Virus record (IMG/VR): IMGVR_UViG_3300048918_000073
Span: 1-44,052 of that record
DNA: 44,052 bases
Reading direction: 5' to 3' (one strand)
Source: a virus
The notes beneath the pieces were generated by a model. The model was not told where the DNA came from, ran no database searches, and was given only the letters and a program-made list of their open reading frames with translations. Both the position numbers and the translations under genes were made by a program. Positions 5,993-14,494 of the stretch are shown in pieces. The stretch's first letter is position 1; the number at the start of each line of letters is the position of its first letter.

Positions 5993-6006
5993 GAATCTAA
6001 CCCGAT
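5993..6006. repeat. 14-bp direct repeat, left copy (right copy 6763-6776)
   Basis: GAATCTAACCCGAT is exact at 5993-6006 and 6763-6776, bracketing the collar-fibre gene. Related G-rich tracts (GGGGGCAAGGGGGG at 5561 and GGGGGGTAAGGGGGG at 6788) lie outside it on both sides. Confidence 0.7.
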
Positions 6007-6738
6007 ATGGCACTCGAATCCGCCACCTACATCCAGTCCCTGGCGTCGAGCAATCCGCCTGCGGGTGACCCTGCTGGACAATCTGCTGATCACATCCGGC
6101 TCATTAAGTCAGTCCTCCTGGCCACCTTCCCGAATCTCAATGCTCCAGTCACCTCGACACCCCTCCAGTTAAACAGCCCGGTTCCTCTCGGGACTATCGT
6201 CATGTGGAACATCGCCTCATCGGGGGCGATTCCTACTGGATGGGCTCTGTGTAACGGTGGAGTGTATCCTAGGGCTGACGGCCTTGGAAACATTGGGACT
6301 CCGAACCTCGTGGATAGGTTCATTGTGGGTTCAGGGTACACCTACGGAAATGGAACTTCAGGGGGCTCAGCTACCCACAGTCATAACATCACGGTAGGCG
6401 GAACGAATCTCAATCAGGCGCATATTCCGAATCTGGCTATTGTTGTTTCTGACCCAGGACATAACCACGGTGTTAATGATCCCGGTCACTCCCACTCGAT
6501 CACCCCTGGAGGTACCTTCCTGACGGCTGGTGGCGGTCAGAGTACCTCGGCTAACATTGGGTCCTCCACGTCTGCTAACGTAACTGGTATTTACTTAAGT
6601 CCTGCAGCTACAGGCATCTCGGCGTACACATCAGCCACTGGTGGCGGTGTTGGACAGCCTCATACCCATGGTGCCTATGCTGACGTGCAGAGTAACCTCC
6701 CTCCGTATGTCGCCCTGGCATACATCATGAAACTCTGA
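6007..6738 (+). CDS. Tail fibre protein with tail-collar type C-terminus
   Basis: 243 aa from ATG 6007; AAGGA lies 12 nt upstream. Residues 60-105 hold the collar motif: PLGTIVMWN, then PTGWALCNGGVYPRADG and TPNLVDRFIVGSG. A Gly/Ser/Thr-rich, His-rich stretch follows (HSHNITVGG, DPGHNHGVNDPGHSHS), and the end is QSNLPPYVALAYIMKL, the usual end of short receptor-binding fibre tips. Probably the receptor-binding or fibre-tip protein at the distal tail. It stands alone between two non-coding stretches and direct repeats, suggesting an exchangeable cassette. Confidence 0.75.
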   Translation: MALESATYIQSLASSNPPAGDPAGQSADHIRLIKSVLLATFPNLNAPVTSTPLQLNSPVPLGTIVMWNIASSGAIPTGWALCNGGVYPRADGLGNIGTPNLVDRFIVGSGYTYGNGTSGGSATHSHNITVGGTNLNQAHIPNLAIVVSDPGHNHGVNDPGHSHSITPGGTFLTAGGGQSTSANIGSSTSANVTGIYLSPAATGISAYTSATGGGVGQPHTHGAYADVQSNLPPYVALAYIMKL

Positions 6739-6949
6739 TGGTTAGCCTTAGGTTTGACACTCGAATCTAACCCGATGAGTGGGTCTTGGGGGGTAAGGGG
6801 GGAACCTAAAGGTTCTCCTTAGGAATAACCTAATGACCTAGAGAGTACTTAGGGATATAATCATTATTGTTATAAATCTCTAAGTCCTTCTCTAAGGATA
6901 ACTCTAAGAGTATCCCTAAGATACCTAAAGTTATATCACGATAGATGTT
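6739..6949. promoter_or_regulatory. Hairpin-rich leader with a sigma70-like promoter
   Basis: ATGACC (6833-6838), 17 nt, and consensus TATAAT (6856-6861) make a fair promoter. Three hairpins overlap it: CCTAAaGG/CCTTAGG (6804-6823), an imperfect long stem at 6849-6887, and GGATAaCTCT/AGAGTATCC (6893-6912). CTAAG/CTTAG recurs about eight times. Little coding potential. Confidence 0.4.
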
Positions 6950-8668
6950 GTGGATAGCACGAAGTGCCTCTCCTCCATTTGTTACACCCACATCTCCATT
7001 GACACCCGAGGTCTTCCTTTGCCCCTCGCTCCTTTCCGTGACCTCGGCGCACTTGGGGTTGCCACTGACACCGACCCCTATAATAACAAATTCCAAGAGT
7101 TCACCTTCGCGTCTAACGTCCGCTTCGAGGATAAGCGCATCCAGCGTGGTCCTGTGTTCTCAACCTCAGGAACCTTGGTGGTAAACACCAGTCCTCGCTT
7201 CGTGGTTTCCTACAAGCAGCTGACAGGTAGCTCCCAGTTCCACATTGCTAACCGAGACGGCACCATCACCAATTGGGCCTCCACTGGGATTGGCGCAACC
7301 TCCATTGAGACGACCATCAGTCCTGTGGGCTGGACCCCCTCGAATTACGATCAGCCTTACACCGGCTGTATCATTAATGACGTTGTGTACCTGAACCGCC
7401 CTGACAGAGTCCCGTGGTACAAGACGAAAAACGGCTCAGCCTTCGCTCCGCTACCTAACTGGGACCCTACTTGGCGAGCAGGTGCCTTCCGAGAGGTCGC
7501 TGGCGTGCTCGTGGCTCTGAATATCACGAATGGTGGTGTAGCGTATCCTACGGCTGTGACAACGTCTGACTACATGACCTTCGGGACTGTCCCTGGGACG
7601 TGGGTTGCCGCGACGACCAACTCTGCGACCTTCCAGGTAATCTCCGATCTGTCTGAGCCTCTCATCGATGGGATCAACCTGAGAGACCGCCTGATTCTCT
7701 ACACTGAGAATGAGTGCTGGTCGATGGAGCCTCGCTACGACAACCTGATGTTCAACTACCGGCGTCTCTTCGACAACTCTGGGGTAATCAACCAGAACTG
7801 CGTAGGTGTCTACAATAATACACACTTTGTGTTTGGCACCCAAGACATCTGGGAGCATGACGGTTACCAGCGGAAGTCACTGGCGGCTGGCCGGGTGAGG
7901 GACTTCATCTTCCAGAACATGGATAAGACTCAGAGTCTCCAGTTCTTCACGATGCATAATCCTCGCCTGTCCGAGATGATGTTCTGCTACGTGTCGAGAG
8001 ACCAGTATTGCGCCTTCCCTGCCTCCTCTTCGATGCTTGGATGTAACAGGGCGGCTGTCTATAACTATCGGGCAGACACATGGTACTTCTATGACCTTCC
8101 TTACGTCACTGGGGCTGGCCTGGGTATTCCATTTACCGGAGCAACCTACACTGACCTGTTAGGCGTCTCCTATAGCTCTCTGGCTGGCTCCTACAGTTCA
8201 TTCGGTGATAACACCAAGCTGACTCCCCTGTTCGTCTCTCCGGGCTCCTCAGGCTCCTATGGGACGCTCCAGCCAGCTGTCCGCTCGTTTGACCGCTCTG
8301 GGGCCACCACCATCAACGGTGTGTTGGATACCGTGGCGACTGCTCCAGTAATCATTGAGAACTCGGGTCTCGATCTAGATGACCTCCACACGGAACTGCG
8401 GGGCTATAAGATCGTCAAGGCGATCTATCCTGAGGGACGCTTCGATCCAGGAGCAGGTCCCCTGACATTCACCTTTGCGTGCAGAGACTTCCCAAATTCC
8501 CCGTCTGTGGCCCTATCTCCCTCACAGACATTTGACGGTCTCCAGAATTACAAATTGGATTTTAGGTCGGCAGGCAGATACCTCGACATGACCATCACGT
8601 ATTCTGACACCAAGAACTTTAGTCTGACTGGGCTTGACTTTGATTACGCCCAGACAGGACATCGATAA
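6950..8668 (+). CDS. Tail tube/nozzle-type structural protein (gp12 position)
   Basis: 572 aa frame from GTG 6950. The start has no clear ribosome site, so the N-terminus is uncertain; the conserved-looking part begins near PFRDLGALGVATDTDP. It is a beta-rich protein with repeated aromatic sheets (NVRFEDKRIQRGPVF, IYTENECWSMEP-like segments, WEHDGYQRKSLAAGRVRDFI), as in large tail-nozzle or tail-stabilising proteins of podoviruses. The gene order (this, small gene, GNAT-like gene, then three ejection proteins) parallels T7 genes 12-13-14-15-16, which supports a distal-tail role. Confidence 0.65.
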   Translation: MDSTKCLSSICYTHISIDTRGLPLPLAPFRDLGALGVATDTDPYNNKFQEFTFASNVRFEDKRIQRGPVFSTSGTLVVNTSPRFVVSYKQLTGSSQFHIANRDGTITNWASTGIGATSIETTISPVGWTPSNYDQPYTGCIINDVVYLNRPDRVPWYKTKNGSAFAPLPNWDPTWRAGAFREVAGVLVALNITNGGVAYPTAVTTSDYMTFGTVPGTWVAATTNSATFQVISDLSEPLIDGINLRDRLILYTENECWSMEPRYDNLMFNYRRLFDNSGVINQNCVGVYNNTHFVFGTQDIWEHDGYQRKSLAAGRVRDFIFQNMDKTQSLQFFTMHNPRLSEMMFCYVSRDQYCAFPASSSMLGCNRAAVYNYRADTWYFYDLPYVTGAGLGIPFTGATYTDLLGVSYSSLAGSYSSFGDNTKLTPLFVSPGSSGSYGTLQPAVRSFDRSGATTINGVLDTVATAPVIIENSGLDLDDLHTELRGYKIVKAIYPEGRFDPGAGPLTFTFACRDFPNSPSVALSPSQTFDGLQNYKLDFRSAGRYLDMTITYSDTKNFSLTGLDFDYAQTGHR

Positions 8669-8676
8669 GGCATGCT

Positions 8677-8850
8677 GTGACCGTTCAAGCCGTCCAACCA
8701 TATGTCCGAGTTCCTCCCCCGCCTCCTACTAGGCCGGAATCGACTCGAGACTACATTGATCAGCAGCTGAGGAATATCGAGAAGACCCTGCGAGACCTCC
8801 AAGCAGCCGTCATCCAGATTCAAAAGGCTACTGCCCTCCCGATTACCTGA
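8677..8850 (+). CDS. Small proline-rich coiled-coil virion-cluster protein
   Basis: 57 aa, GTG 8677 to TGA 8850, with ATAAGG 6 nt upstream. Its stop overlaps the next ATG by one base (TGATG), a firm sign of a real gene. It encodes a Pro-rich N-terminus (VRVPPPPPTRPES) and one amphipathic helix (IDQQLRNIEKTLRDLQAAVI). Probably a small virion or assembly helper. No family recognised. Confidence 0.75.
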   Translation: MTVQAVQPYVRVPPPPPTRPESTRDYIDQQLRNIEKTLRDLQAAVIQIQKATALPIT

Positions 8851-9200
8851 TGAGCTACCTCCAGGTAATCAACTATCCCCCGGTACCGCTGACTGACGAC
8901 TTAGATTTCGACGTGAGTTGGAATTACATCCAGGCAAAACCGGGGGAACTCCTCCCGTTTGTCCATGTAGAGGTCTTCTACTGGCGAGCAAGTGTCTTGA
9001 GGAAACTCATGGCGCTTTGGCCTAGTGTACGCGCTGGGCTACCAAACATTATCTTCTGCTCAGGCACCGAGTCTGACGTCAAGTTTCAGAAATTCATCGC
9101 CCATTTCGGGTGGCAACCCTTACAATTAGCCCATTGTTCTGACGGTAAAGACCGAATGATCTATGTGCATTACGCACAGGCTGTGCCTGGCAACCTTTAG
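8850..9200 (+). CDS. gp13-position protein, GNAT-like
   Basis: 116 aa from ATG 8850. The C-terminal half (SVRAGLPNIIFCSG, then KFQKFIAHFGWQPL) resembles the end of GNAT acyltransferase-like folds, as found in internal virion protein gp13 of T7-like phages. Location between the nozzle protein and the first ejection protein agrees. Enzyme activity is doubtful: no clear acetyl-CoA loop is visible. Confidence 0.5.
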   Translation: MSYLQVINYPPVPLTDDLDFDVSWNYIQAKPGELLPFVHVEVFYWRASVLRKLMALWPSVRAGLPNIIFCSGTESDVKFQKFIAHFGWQPLQLAHCSDGKDRMIYVHYAQAVPGNL

Positions 9201-9211
9201 GATACATCGTA

Positions 9212-10150
9212 ATGGGCGGTAGCTCTACGACCACCAAGTCTGACAGCGGCCCCTGGGCTGCTCAACAGCCGTACCTGATGAACCTGTTCGGAAACGCACA
9301 GAGCAACTACAACCAGAACATGGCTACCGGCCCTTATCAGGGAAATTACTACGCGGCTCCCCAGCAGGCCCAATATGACGCCTATGGTAATGCTATCAGT
9401 CAGGCTGGTGTGGCCCAAGGCGTCAATAGCAATATGATGTCTACTGGTCAGAACATAGCTGCCGAGGGTGCTGGCGGCGCGACTAATGCCCTTGGAAACC
9501 TCCAGAACTTCGCTAACACCAATCAGACCCAAAACACGATCAACTCAGCCCAACAGTACGCTGCTGGTGAAGACATCCCTGGCATGGTTAAAGCGGGCAT
9601 GGCTGCAGCTAACCGCAACGCCGCCGAGAGTGACATTCCGAATATCTATCGGGCTGCTGCTGCCTCTGGTGGTCTCAACAGCGACCGCGCTGCTTTGGCT
9701 CAGGGTGTGGTCGAGCGCGGCCTCGGTGAACAGGCTCAGAACCTCACGGCTCAGTACCAGAATCAGGCTTATCAAAATGGTCTGTCGAATGCCCAGCAGA
9801 CGAACGCTCAGGGCCTCCAGGCTTACAGCCAGCTTGGCTCGCTAGGTTCCGAATTGAACAACCTCGGGACTAACCAGCAGACCACGGCGATCAACAACCA
9901 GGGTGCGATTAACAACCAGCAGCAGGGCGCGGCGAATGGTCTTCAGGGTCTCGACCAGAACACCATCAATAACCTCCTGGCGCAGTATCAGGGCCAGCTA
10001 GGCTTTGGCACCGACCAGCTTACCGCCCTGAAGAACATCCTCGGTGGTAATTATGGCTCCCAGGATAACAAGACCACTCAGAACAACCCGAGTGCTCTCT
10101 CGACAATTGGCTCTCTCATCGGGGGCATCACTTCGCTTATCCCCAAGTAA
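9212..10150 (+). CDS. Internal virion / ejection protein, gp14-like position
   Basis: 312 aa from ATG 9212. Very rich in Gln, Asn, Ala and Gly (NNQGAINNQQQGAANGLQGL), low in charge, with a hydrophobic Gly/Ile C-terminus (STIGSLIGGITSLIPK) that could insert in a membrane. Such composition is typical of podoviral ejection proteins that form the outer-membrane part of the DNA channel. It opens the set of three ejection genes and is 12 bp from the next. Confidence 0.65.
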   Translation: MGGSSTTTKSDSGPWAAQQPYLMNLFGNAQSNYNQNMATGPYQGNYYAAPQQAQYDAYGNAISQAGVAQGVNSNMMSTGQNIAAEGAGGATNALGNLQNFANTNQTQNTINSAQQYAAGEDIPGMVKAGMAAANRNAAESDIPNIYRAAAASGGLNSDRAALAQGVVERGLGEQAQNLTAQYQNQAYQNGLSNAQQTNAQGLQAYSQLGSLGSELNNLGTNQQTTAINNQGAINNQQQGAANGLQGLDQNTINNLLAQYQGQLGFGTDQLTALKNILGGNYGSQDNKTTQNNPSALSTIGSLIGGITSLIPK

Positions 10151-10162
10151 GGACCAGCCTAA

Positions 10163-11647
10163 ATGGCAATCAACATTAATACGCCGTTTGGGCAGGCTCT
10201 CCAGTCCGTGGGGCCTCAGTACGGGGCTAACCCCTTCGACATCGCGGCTGCTCTAGGCAACGGCAACGTCGAGAATGGCCTAATGACTTCAGGAAAGCCT
10301 GGAGACAACGGTACAGCCTTTGGTGGTATGCAGTGGCGTCTAGACAGGGCTGACAAACTTAAGGCCCTCGCGGCTTCCATGGGTAAGGACTGGACGGACC
10401 CAACTGTTCAGGCAACTCATTGGTGGCAGGAACACAAGAACCAAGGGCTCATGGGAGCCACCTCGGTCGGGGACGCGAATGACAACGCCATCGACTCTCT
10501 GCGTCCTGCCGGATGGTCTGCCAGGGCTGGCGACAACCTCCACGCCGCTGGCTATGAGAAGCGCCTTCTCGGCTCCGCTCAGGCCTACGCCGCGCTGACT
10601 GGTGGCGCTCCTGACGGCGTTGATACGAACACCAACGAGGCCTACGGCAACAACGGGGCCGATCCTCGTCAGTTCCAGGCGAATGCAGCCCCTGACGCCT
10701 CCTCGCAGGCTCAGCCTGTCGACCCGACCAGCGACGCCAACGGTTACAACTTCCGCACTCACGGCATGCAACTCGCCGCCGCTCTGATGTCGCGCGATGA
10801 TCCTACCGGTGCGGCTGTCTTCAACTCGATGCTTAGTGCTGACCGAGCAGCTGCCGTTGCGAAGAAGAAGGATGACACTTGGACCACAGCGAAAGAGCCT
10901 GTCCAGCTGGCTGACGGCTCCTATGTCTACCGCAAGACTAATGATCGCACTGGACAGGTTGTGGACACACCTGTTCCTCCGGGCCACGAACCCAAGAAGG
11001 AAGACCCTAGCGACGCTACGCCTACTCGCCAGGAAGTCCAGGCGGCTGACCTCCAGAGTAAGGCTGTCCAGAATCTCGGACAGCTGACCCCTGTTCGTGA
11101 TGCGGTGAACACTCTCCGTGACGCCCTTCAGAAAGGAACCTTCACGGTTGGTCCAGACAAGACAGGTAAGATGGTCATCGACAATATCACTGGTAATTCT
11201 GATGAGAATGATCGCTACCTGAAGTCGATGCAGTCTAACATTATTAATGCAGCCTCTGTTGTGGCTCAGTCCCAGAAGGGCTCCATGACGAACTTTAAGT
11301 TCGCCAAGGATATCGAACAGGTCATGCCCTCGTTCGCCAACATGGACCCTAAAGCGGCCTATGAGGCGCTTACTCGTGTCTCAGAGGGCATCACGGGCGC
11401 GTATAACGGCAACGCCAATACGGTTATTAAACACGCCAAACTCTTCCCGCGTCTCAATGAGGTCATGGACCCCGACACTGGGGAAATGGTTCCTATGACG
11501 GAATACTACCAGAACAAGGTGAAGGCTTACGGCGACCACGAGAAGGCCATGCGGGACGCTACTCCTGCGTTCATGGCGTCTCCAGGGCGTTCAGCCAAGC
11601 CTACGCCGAAACCAGGCGGTCTCTTCGATCACATCATGGGCAACTAA
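10163..11647 (+). CDS. Internal virion protein with N-terminal tail-lysozyme domain
   Basis: 494 aa from ATG 10163. Residues 1-140 look like the phage tail lysozyme fold: AAALGNGNVENGLMTSG, AFGGMQWRLDRADKLKALA, then QATHWWQEH and AAGYEKRL. This would cut peptidoglycan during DNA entry. The remaining ~350 residues are helical and charged, like the gp15 scaffold of the T7 core. In T7 the muramidase is on gp16, so the activity has moved to another ejection protein. The catalytic Glu is probably E37 in NVENG, by analogy only. Confidence 0.7.
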   Translation: MAININTPFGQALQSVGPQYGANPFDIAAALGNGNVENGLMTSGKPGDNGTAFGGMQWRLDRADKLKALAASMGKDWTDPTVQATHWWQEHKNQGLMGATSVGDANDNAIDSLRPAGWSARAGDNLHAAGYEKRLLGSAQAYAALTGGAPDGVDTNTNEAYGNNGADPRQFQANAAPDASSQAQPVDPTSDANGYNFRTHGMQLAAALMSRDDPTGAAVFNSMLSADRAAAVAKKKDDTWTTAKEPVQLADGSYVYRKTNDRTGQVVDTPVPPGHEPKKEDPSDATPTRQEVQAADLQSKAVQNLGQLTPVRDAVNTLRDALQKGTFTVGPDKTGKMVIDNITGNSDENDRYLKSMQSNIINAASVVAQSQKGSMTNFKFAKDIEQVMPSFANMDPKAAYEALTRVSEGITGAYNGNANTVIKHAKLFPRLNEVMDPDTGEMVPMTEYYQNKVKAYGDHEKAMRDATPAFMASPGRSAKPTPKPGGLFDHIMGN

Positions 11648-11658
11648 AGGATTGACAA

Positions 11659-14484
11659 ATGGGTAACATCGCGGATGACATCCCGCGCCTCCGCGATGCC
11701 GGAAAGTCTGACGAAGAAATCATCAGTGGCGTCAAGAGTTTCTCCCCGGAATACGCTGGGGATATTGATAAGGCCCTGAAGGCTGGCAAATCTGCGAAGG
11801 ATGTCGTGGATGGTCTACAGTCCTATGATGCCAAGCAGAATCCTCACGACACGAGCTACCTGTCCGCTCTCCAGAAGGGCGCTGCTGATCTAGCAGGCGG
11901 CGTAAGCAAGACGATGGACATGGAGGGCGTCAAGGGAGGCGTTTCTGGCTCCATCAAAGATGCTCTAGGCACTGCCGGAAACCTTGGACCTCAGGACTAT
12001 CAGCCCGCTGCTCCGAAGCTAATGCATCCGTCGACCTGGGGCCAGATTCCTCGGGCTCTCGTTGAGTCTGCTCCCTCTCTGGCGACCGATGTGGGCGCTG
12101 GCGGTATCGGTGCGGGTATCGGTGGGGCTATTGGTGGTGCTCTTGGCTCTGTGATCCCCGTTGCGGGAACTGCGGCTGGCGCTGCTGTCGGCTCGACCCT
12201 TGGTGGCGCTGGTGGTATGGCTCTGTCTCACTGGCTTCATAGCGGTGGCAATGATGCACAAGAACACGCAGATGCTCGCGCAGGAGCCCCCAACGCTGCC
12301 ATCACCGATGCGGACAAGAACGCGGCGTTGATCAATGCTGGCGTCCAGGGAACCCTTGGTCGAGTAGGTCTCAAGGGTCTCGGTGACGTCATCCCTGGCG
12401 CTGTCGGCTCGGCTATCAAGGCTGAGGGTGGCTCCTTCGCGGGACAACTCGCTACCCAGATGGTCAAGGGCTCCGCTACAGACGCCGCCACGGCTGCTGC
12501 GGGTGACGCGGCGAAACAGCTTATCGTCAATGACAGAAACCTCGCGAGCCTCAACCCCGAGTCTCTCGGCAACTCTGCCCTGATGGGTGCTGCCCAGGGC
12601 GCTGCTGTTCGTGGCGTCTCTGCCGGTTCCGACCTGTCGGCGGCTAGGAAGTACAAGAATCTCGACCCTGAAACCGTGAAGCCTGTCGCTGACATGCTGC
12701 TTCAGGCTGGAGGCGAAAAGGGTATCGGTAAGTCTGGCGCAGGGGACTTTGAGGCTATCTCCAAGGTAGATCGAGACCTAAACGCTAAGATTAACAACAA
12801 AGAAGCCACCGCGAACGTCAATGCCCACATCAAGGCTATGGACGATACTGACCCAGGCAACAATGTCCATGAGACACTCTTGCGGGTCAAGCAGGACATC
12901 AAGGCAGGCCAACAGGTAAATCCTGAGGACATGGCGCTCCTAAAGGATAAACTGGGTGGAAACACCGATGCGCCTCACTCTCAGGAGCTTGTAGACACCC
13001 TCGGTCACCAGAACACTCTCAACGCCATCAAGGCGGCGGGAAACTGGGATAAAGGCTCCGGTACCTTCATGGGGGGCCTGTCGGGCTCTCCGATTGCTCA
13101 GAAATACCTCCACCCGCTCTCTGTTGGGGGCATCAAGGCTGACGTCTATGCGAATATCGCTGGAACAGTAGCCCATTCGGCTCTTCCTGCTTCTCTGCAT
13201 GCCCTGTCGAACGCTACGGCGTCTCCGTGGTTGATGGCTGCTGAGCCTATCCTCAGGTCAAGCGTCTATGGGGCCATGAAGGGTGCCGACGCACTCACAG
13301 GCAATAGGAGTCCCCTGAGGCAGTTCACTGATAGATTCTCAAGCGACGGCGGCGGAGCGACATCCGCGCCTCCGACTGAGCCTCCGAGAGGTCTCAGCTT
13401 CCTCCAGAATCAGAGGATGCAGGACCTAGCAGCTAAGGCTGTTCAGAAGTCTGCGGGTCAGGCTGTAGGAGAAGCTAATTCTGAGCCGTCCGGAGTGGAC
13501 TCGTCTGGAATGACGAAGAGCCTGAAGGCTTCCTTAGCTCAGGCTAAGCGGACGCTGGAACTTATGCAGAACTCCGAGGCAGCTTCAAGCTCCCCTGTGG
13601 GCGATGCTCTCAGGGTTGCCAGGCTTAACAAGGGTCTTGAAGACGCTCATCTGTCTAACGCCAAGAAGACTCTTGGACTTATGCAGAACTCCGAGGCAGC
13701 TTCAAGCTCCCCTGTGGGCGATGCTCTCAGGGTTGCCAGGCTTAACAAGGGTCTTGAAGACGCTCATCTGTCTAACGCCAAGAAGACTCTTGGACTTATG
13801 CAGAACTCCGAGGCAGCTTCAAGCTCCGATGCGGCGATCCCCATCCGTGTGGCTAAACTGAAGGCCGACTTCGCGACGAAAGCCGAGAAGGACGCTGCGG
13901 CTGCTGATAGGTCTCAAGCGAAGGCGGATGCTGCCGCTGAGAGAGCCCAAAAGGCTGCTGATAAGGCCGCTGCTTCGAAGGCTAAGGAAGACGCCAAGGC
14001 GCTCGCTAAGGCTCAGAAAGCCATGCAGACCCCTAAGGTAACCAAGGCGGTCCCAGAGACTCCACAGAAGCCCGTCAACGGCAATGCAGCACCTCAGGCT
14101 ACCCCCGTAGCCAAGCAGGCTCCGAAGGCCTCCAAGGACTCTCCTGACGAGCCATATCCTGAAGACAAGTACCATAAGATCACTGTGGGCAGTCAGACGG
14201 TTTATCGCTCCAAGGAAGGCATCAAGGACCCCGAGAGGTACATCGCGGCTACCAAGACCAACATGCGGAACCGCGCAGACGCTGTAGCAGAGGCCAAGTC
14301 GAGTCTCCCGCCTAAGGAACTCCCCAAGCTTCACGGCATCCTAACGTGGCTAAACCAGCAGCCTACTTCGTGGTCCGAGGCGTATAGTCATATCGAGGAT
14401 GTAGTAAATCGTCTTCCAGAAGCTCATCAGGCTAAAGCTATGGACGCCCTATCGAAAGTCAAGGGCACCTTCAAAGAACAATAA
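11659..14484 (+). CDS. Large ejection protein, gp16-like position
   Basis: 941 aa from ATG 11659. Residues about 145-200 are a long Gly/Ala hydrophobic stretch (GAGGIGAGIGGAIGGALGSV) expected to span the inner membrane. Residues 635-725 contain a 39-residue tandem repeat. Residues 730-800 form a charged Ala/Lys coiled coil (RSQAKADAAAERAQKAADKA) followed by a Pro-rich linker and a C-terminal helical domain (PSWSEAY-like region to FKEQ). Probably the inner-membrane DNA translocation protein. No lytic domain is seen, in line with that domain being in the preceding protein. Confidence 0.65.
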   Translation: MGNIADDIPRLRDAGKSDEEIISGVKSFSPEYAGDIDKALKAGKSAKDVVDGLQSYDAKQNPHDTSYLSALQKGAADLAGGVSKTMDMEGVKGGVSGSIKDALGTAGNLGPQDYQPAAPKLMHPSTWGQIPRALVESAPSLATDVGAGGIGAGIGGAIGGALGSVIPVAGTAAGAAVGSTLGGAGGMALSHWLHSGGNDAQEHADARAGAPNAAITDADKNAALINAGVQGTLGRVGLKGLGDVIPGAVGSAIKAEGGSFAGQLATQMVKGSATDAATAAAGDAAKQLIVNDRNLASLNPESLGNSALMGAAQGAAVRGVSAGSDLSAARKYKNLDPETVKPVADMLLQAGGEKGIGKSGAGDFEAISKVDRDLNAKINNKEATANVNAHIKAMDDTDPGNNVHETLLRVKQDIKAGQQVNPEDMALLKDKLGGNTDAPHSQELVDTLGHQNTLNAIKAAGNWDKGSGTFMGGLSGSPIAQKYLHPLSVGGIKADVYANIAGTVAHSALPASLHALSNATASPWLMAAEPILRSSVYGAMKGADALTGNRSPLRQFTDRFSSDGGGATSAPPTEPPRGLSFLQNQRMQDLAAKAVQKSAGQAVGEANSEPSGVDSSGMTKSLKASLAQAKRTLELMQNSEAASSSPVGDALRVARLNKGLEDAHLSNAKKTLGLMQNSEAASSSPVGDALRVARLNKGLEDAHLSNAKKTLGLMQNSEAASSSDAAIPIRVAKLKADFATKAEKDAAAADRSQAKADAAAERAQKAADKAAASKAKEDAKALAKAQKAMQTPKVTKAVPETPQKPVNGNAAPQATPVAKQAPKASKDSPDEPYPEDKYHKITVGSQTVYRSKEGIKDPERYIAATKTNMRNRADAVAEAKSSLPPKELPKLHGILTWLNQQPTSWSEAYSHIEDVVNRLPEAHQAKAMDALSKVKGTFKEQ
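13561..13827 (+). repeat. 117-bp in-frame tandem repeat, 2.3 copies
   Basis: Copies start at 13561, 13678 and 13795 (third partial, 33 bp) and are identical base for base. Each unit encodes 39 residues beginning LMQNSEAASSSPVGDALRVA. A diverged unit lies just upstream (KRTLELMQ versus KKTLGLMQ). Identity at silent sites means the duplication is recent. Confidence 0.9.
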
Positions 14485-14494
14485 GGACTGACAC

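Larger units (their letters stand above)
5296..6006. other. Large non-coding control region before the structural genes
   Basis: No convincing gene. It holds a promoter-like motif at 5363-5380, a hairpin ACATATAA/TTATATGT (5376-5399), AGCATG/CATGCT (5485-5499), a G-rich tract (5559-5578), GTGGG/CCCAC (5738-5754), GAGGAG/CTCCTC (5774-5788), and GGGGACTATAGGGC (5809-5822) inverted at 5923-5936. GGCTTGTCGCC occurs twice (about 5322 and 5467). Such density fits a late leader and possibly the packaging or physical-end region. Confidence 0.5.

Noticed and set aside
5558-6093. Minus-strand frames in the control region (115 aa and 81 aa)
   Set aside because: No ribosome sites, odd composition, overlap hairpins and the collar-fibre gene; the region is better seen as non-coding.
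6007-6738. Diversity-generating retroelement target at the fibre tip
   Set aside because: No reverse transcriptase gene and no template repeat elsewhere in the window.
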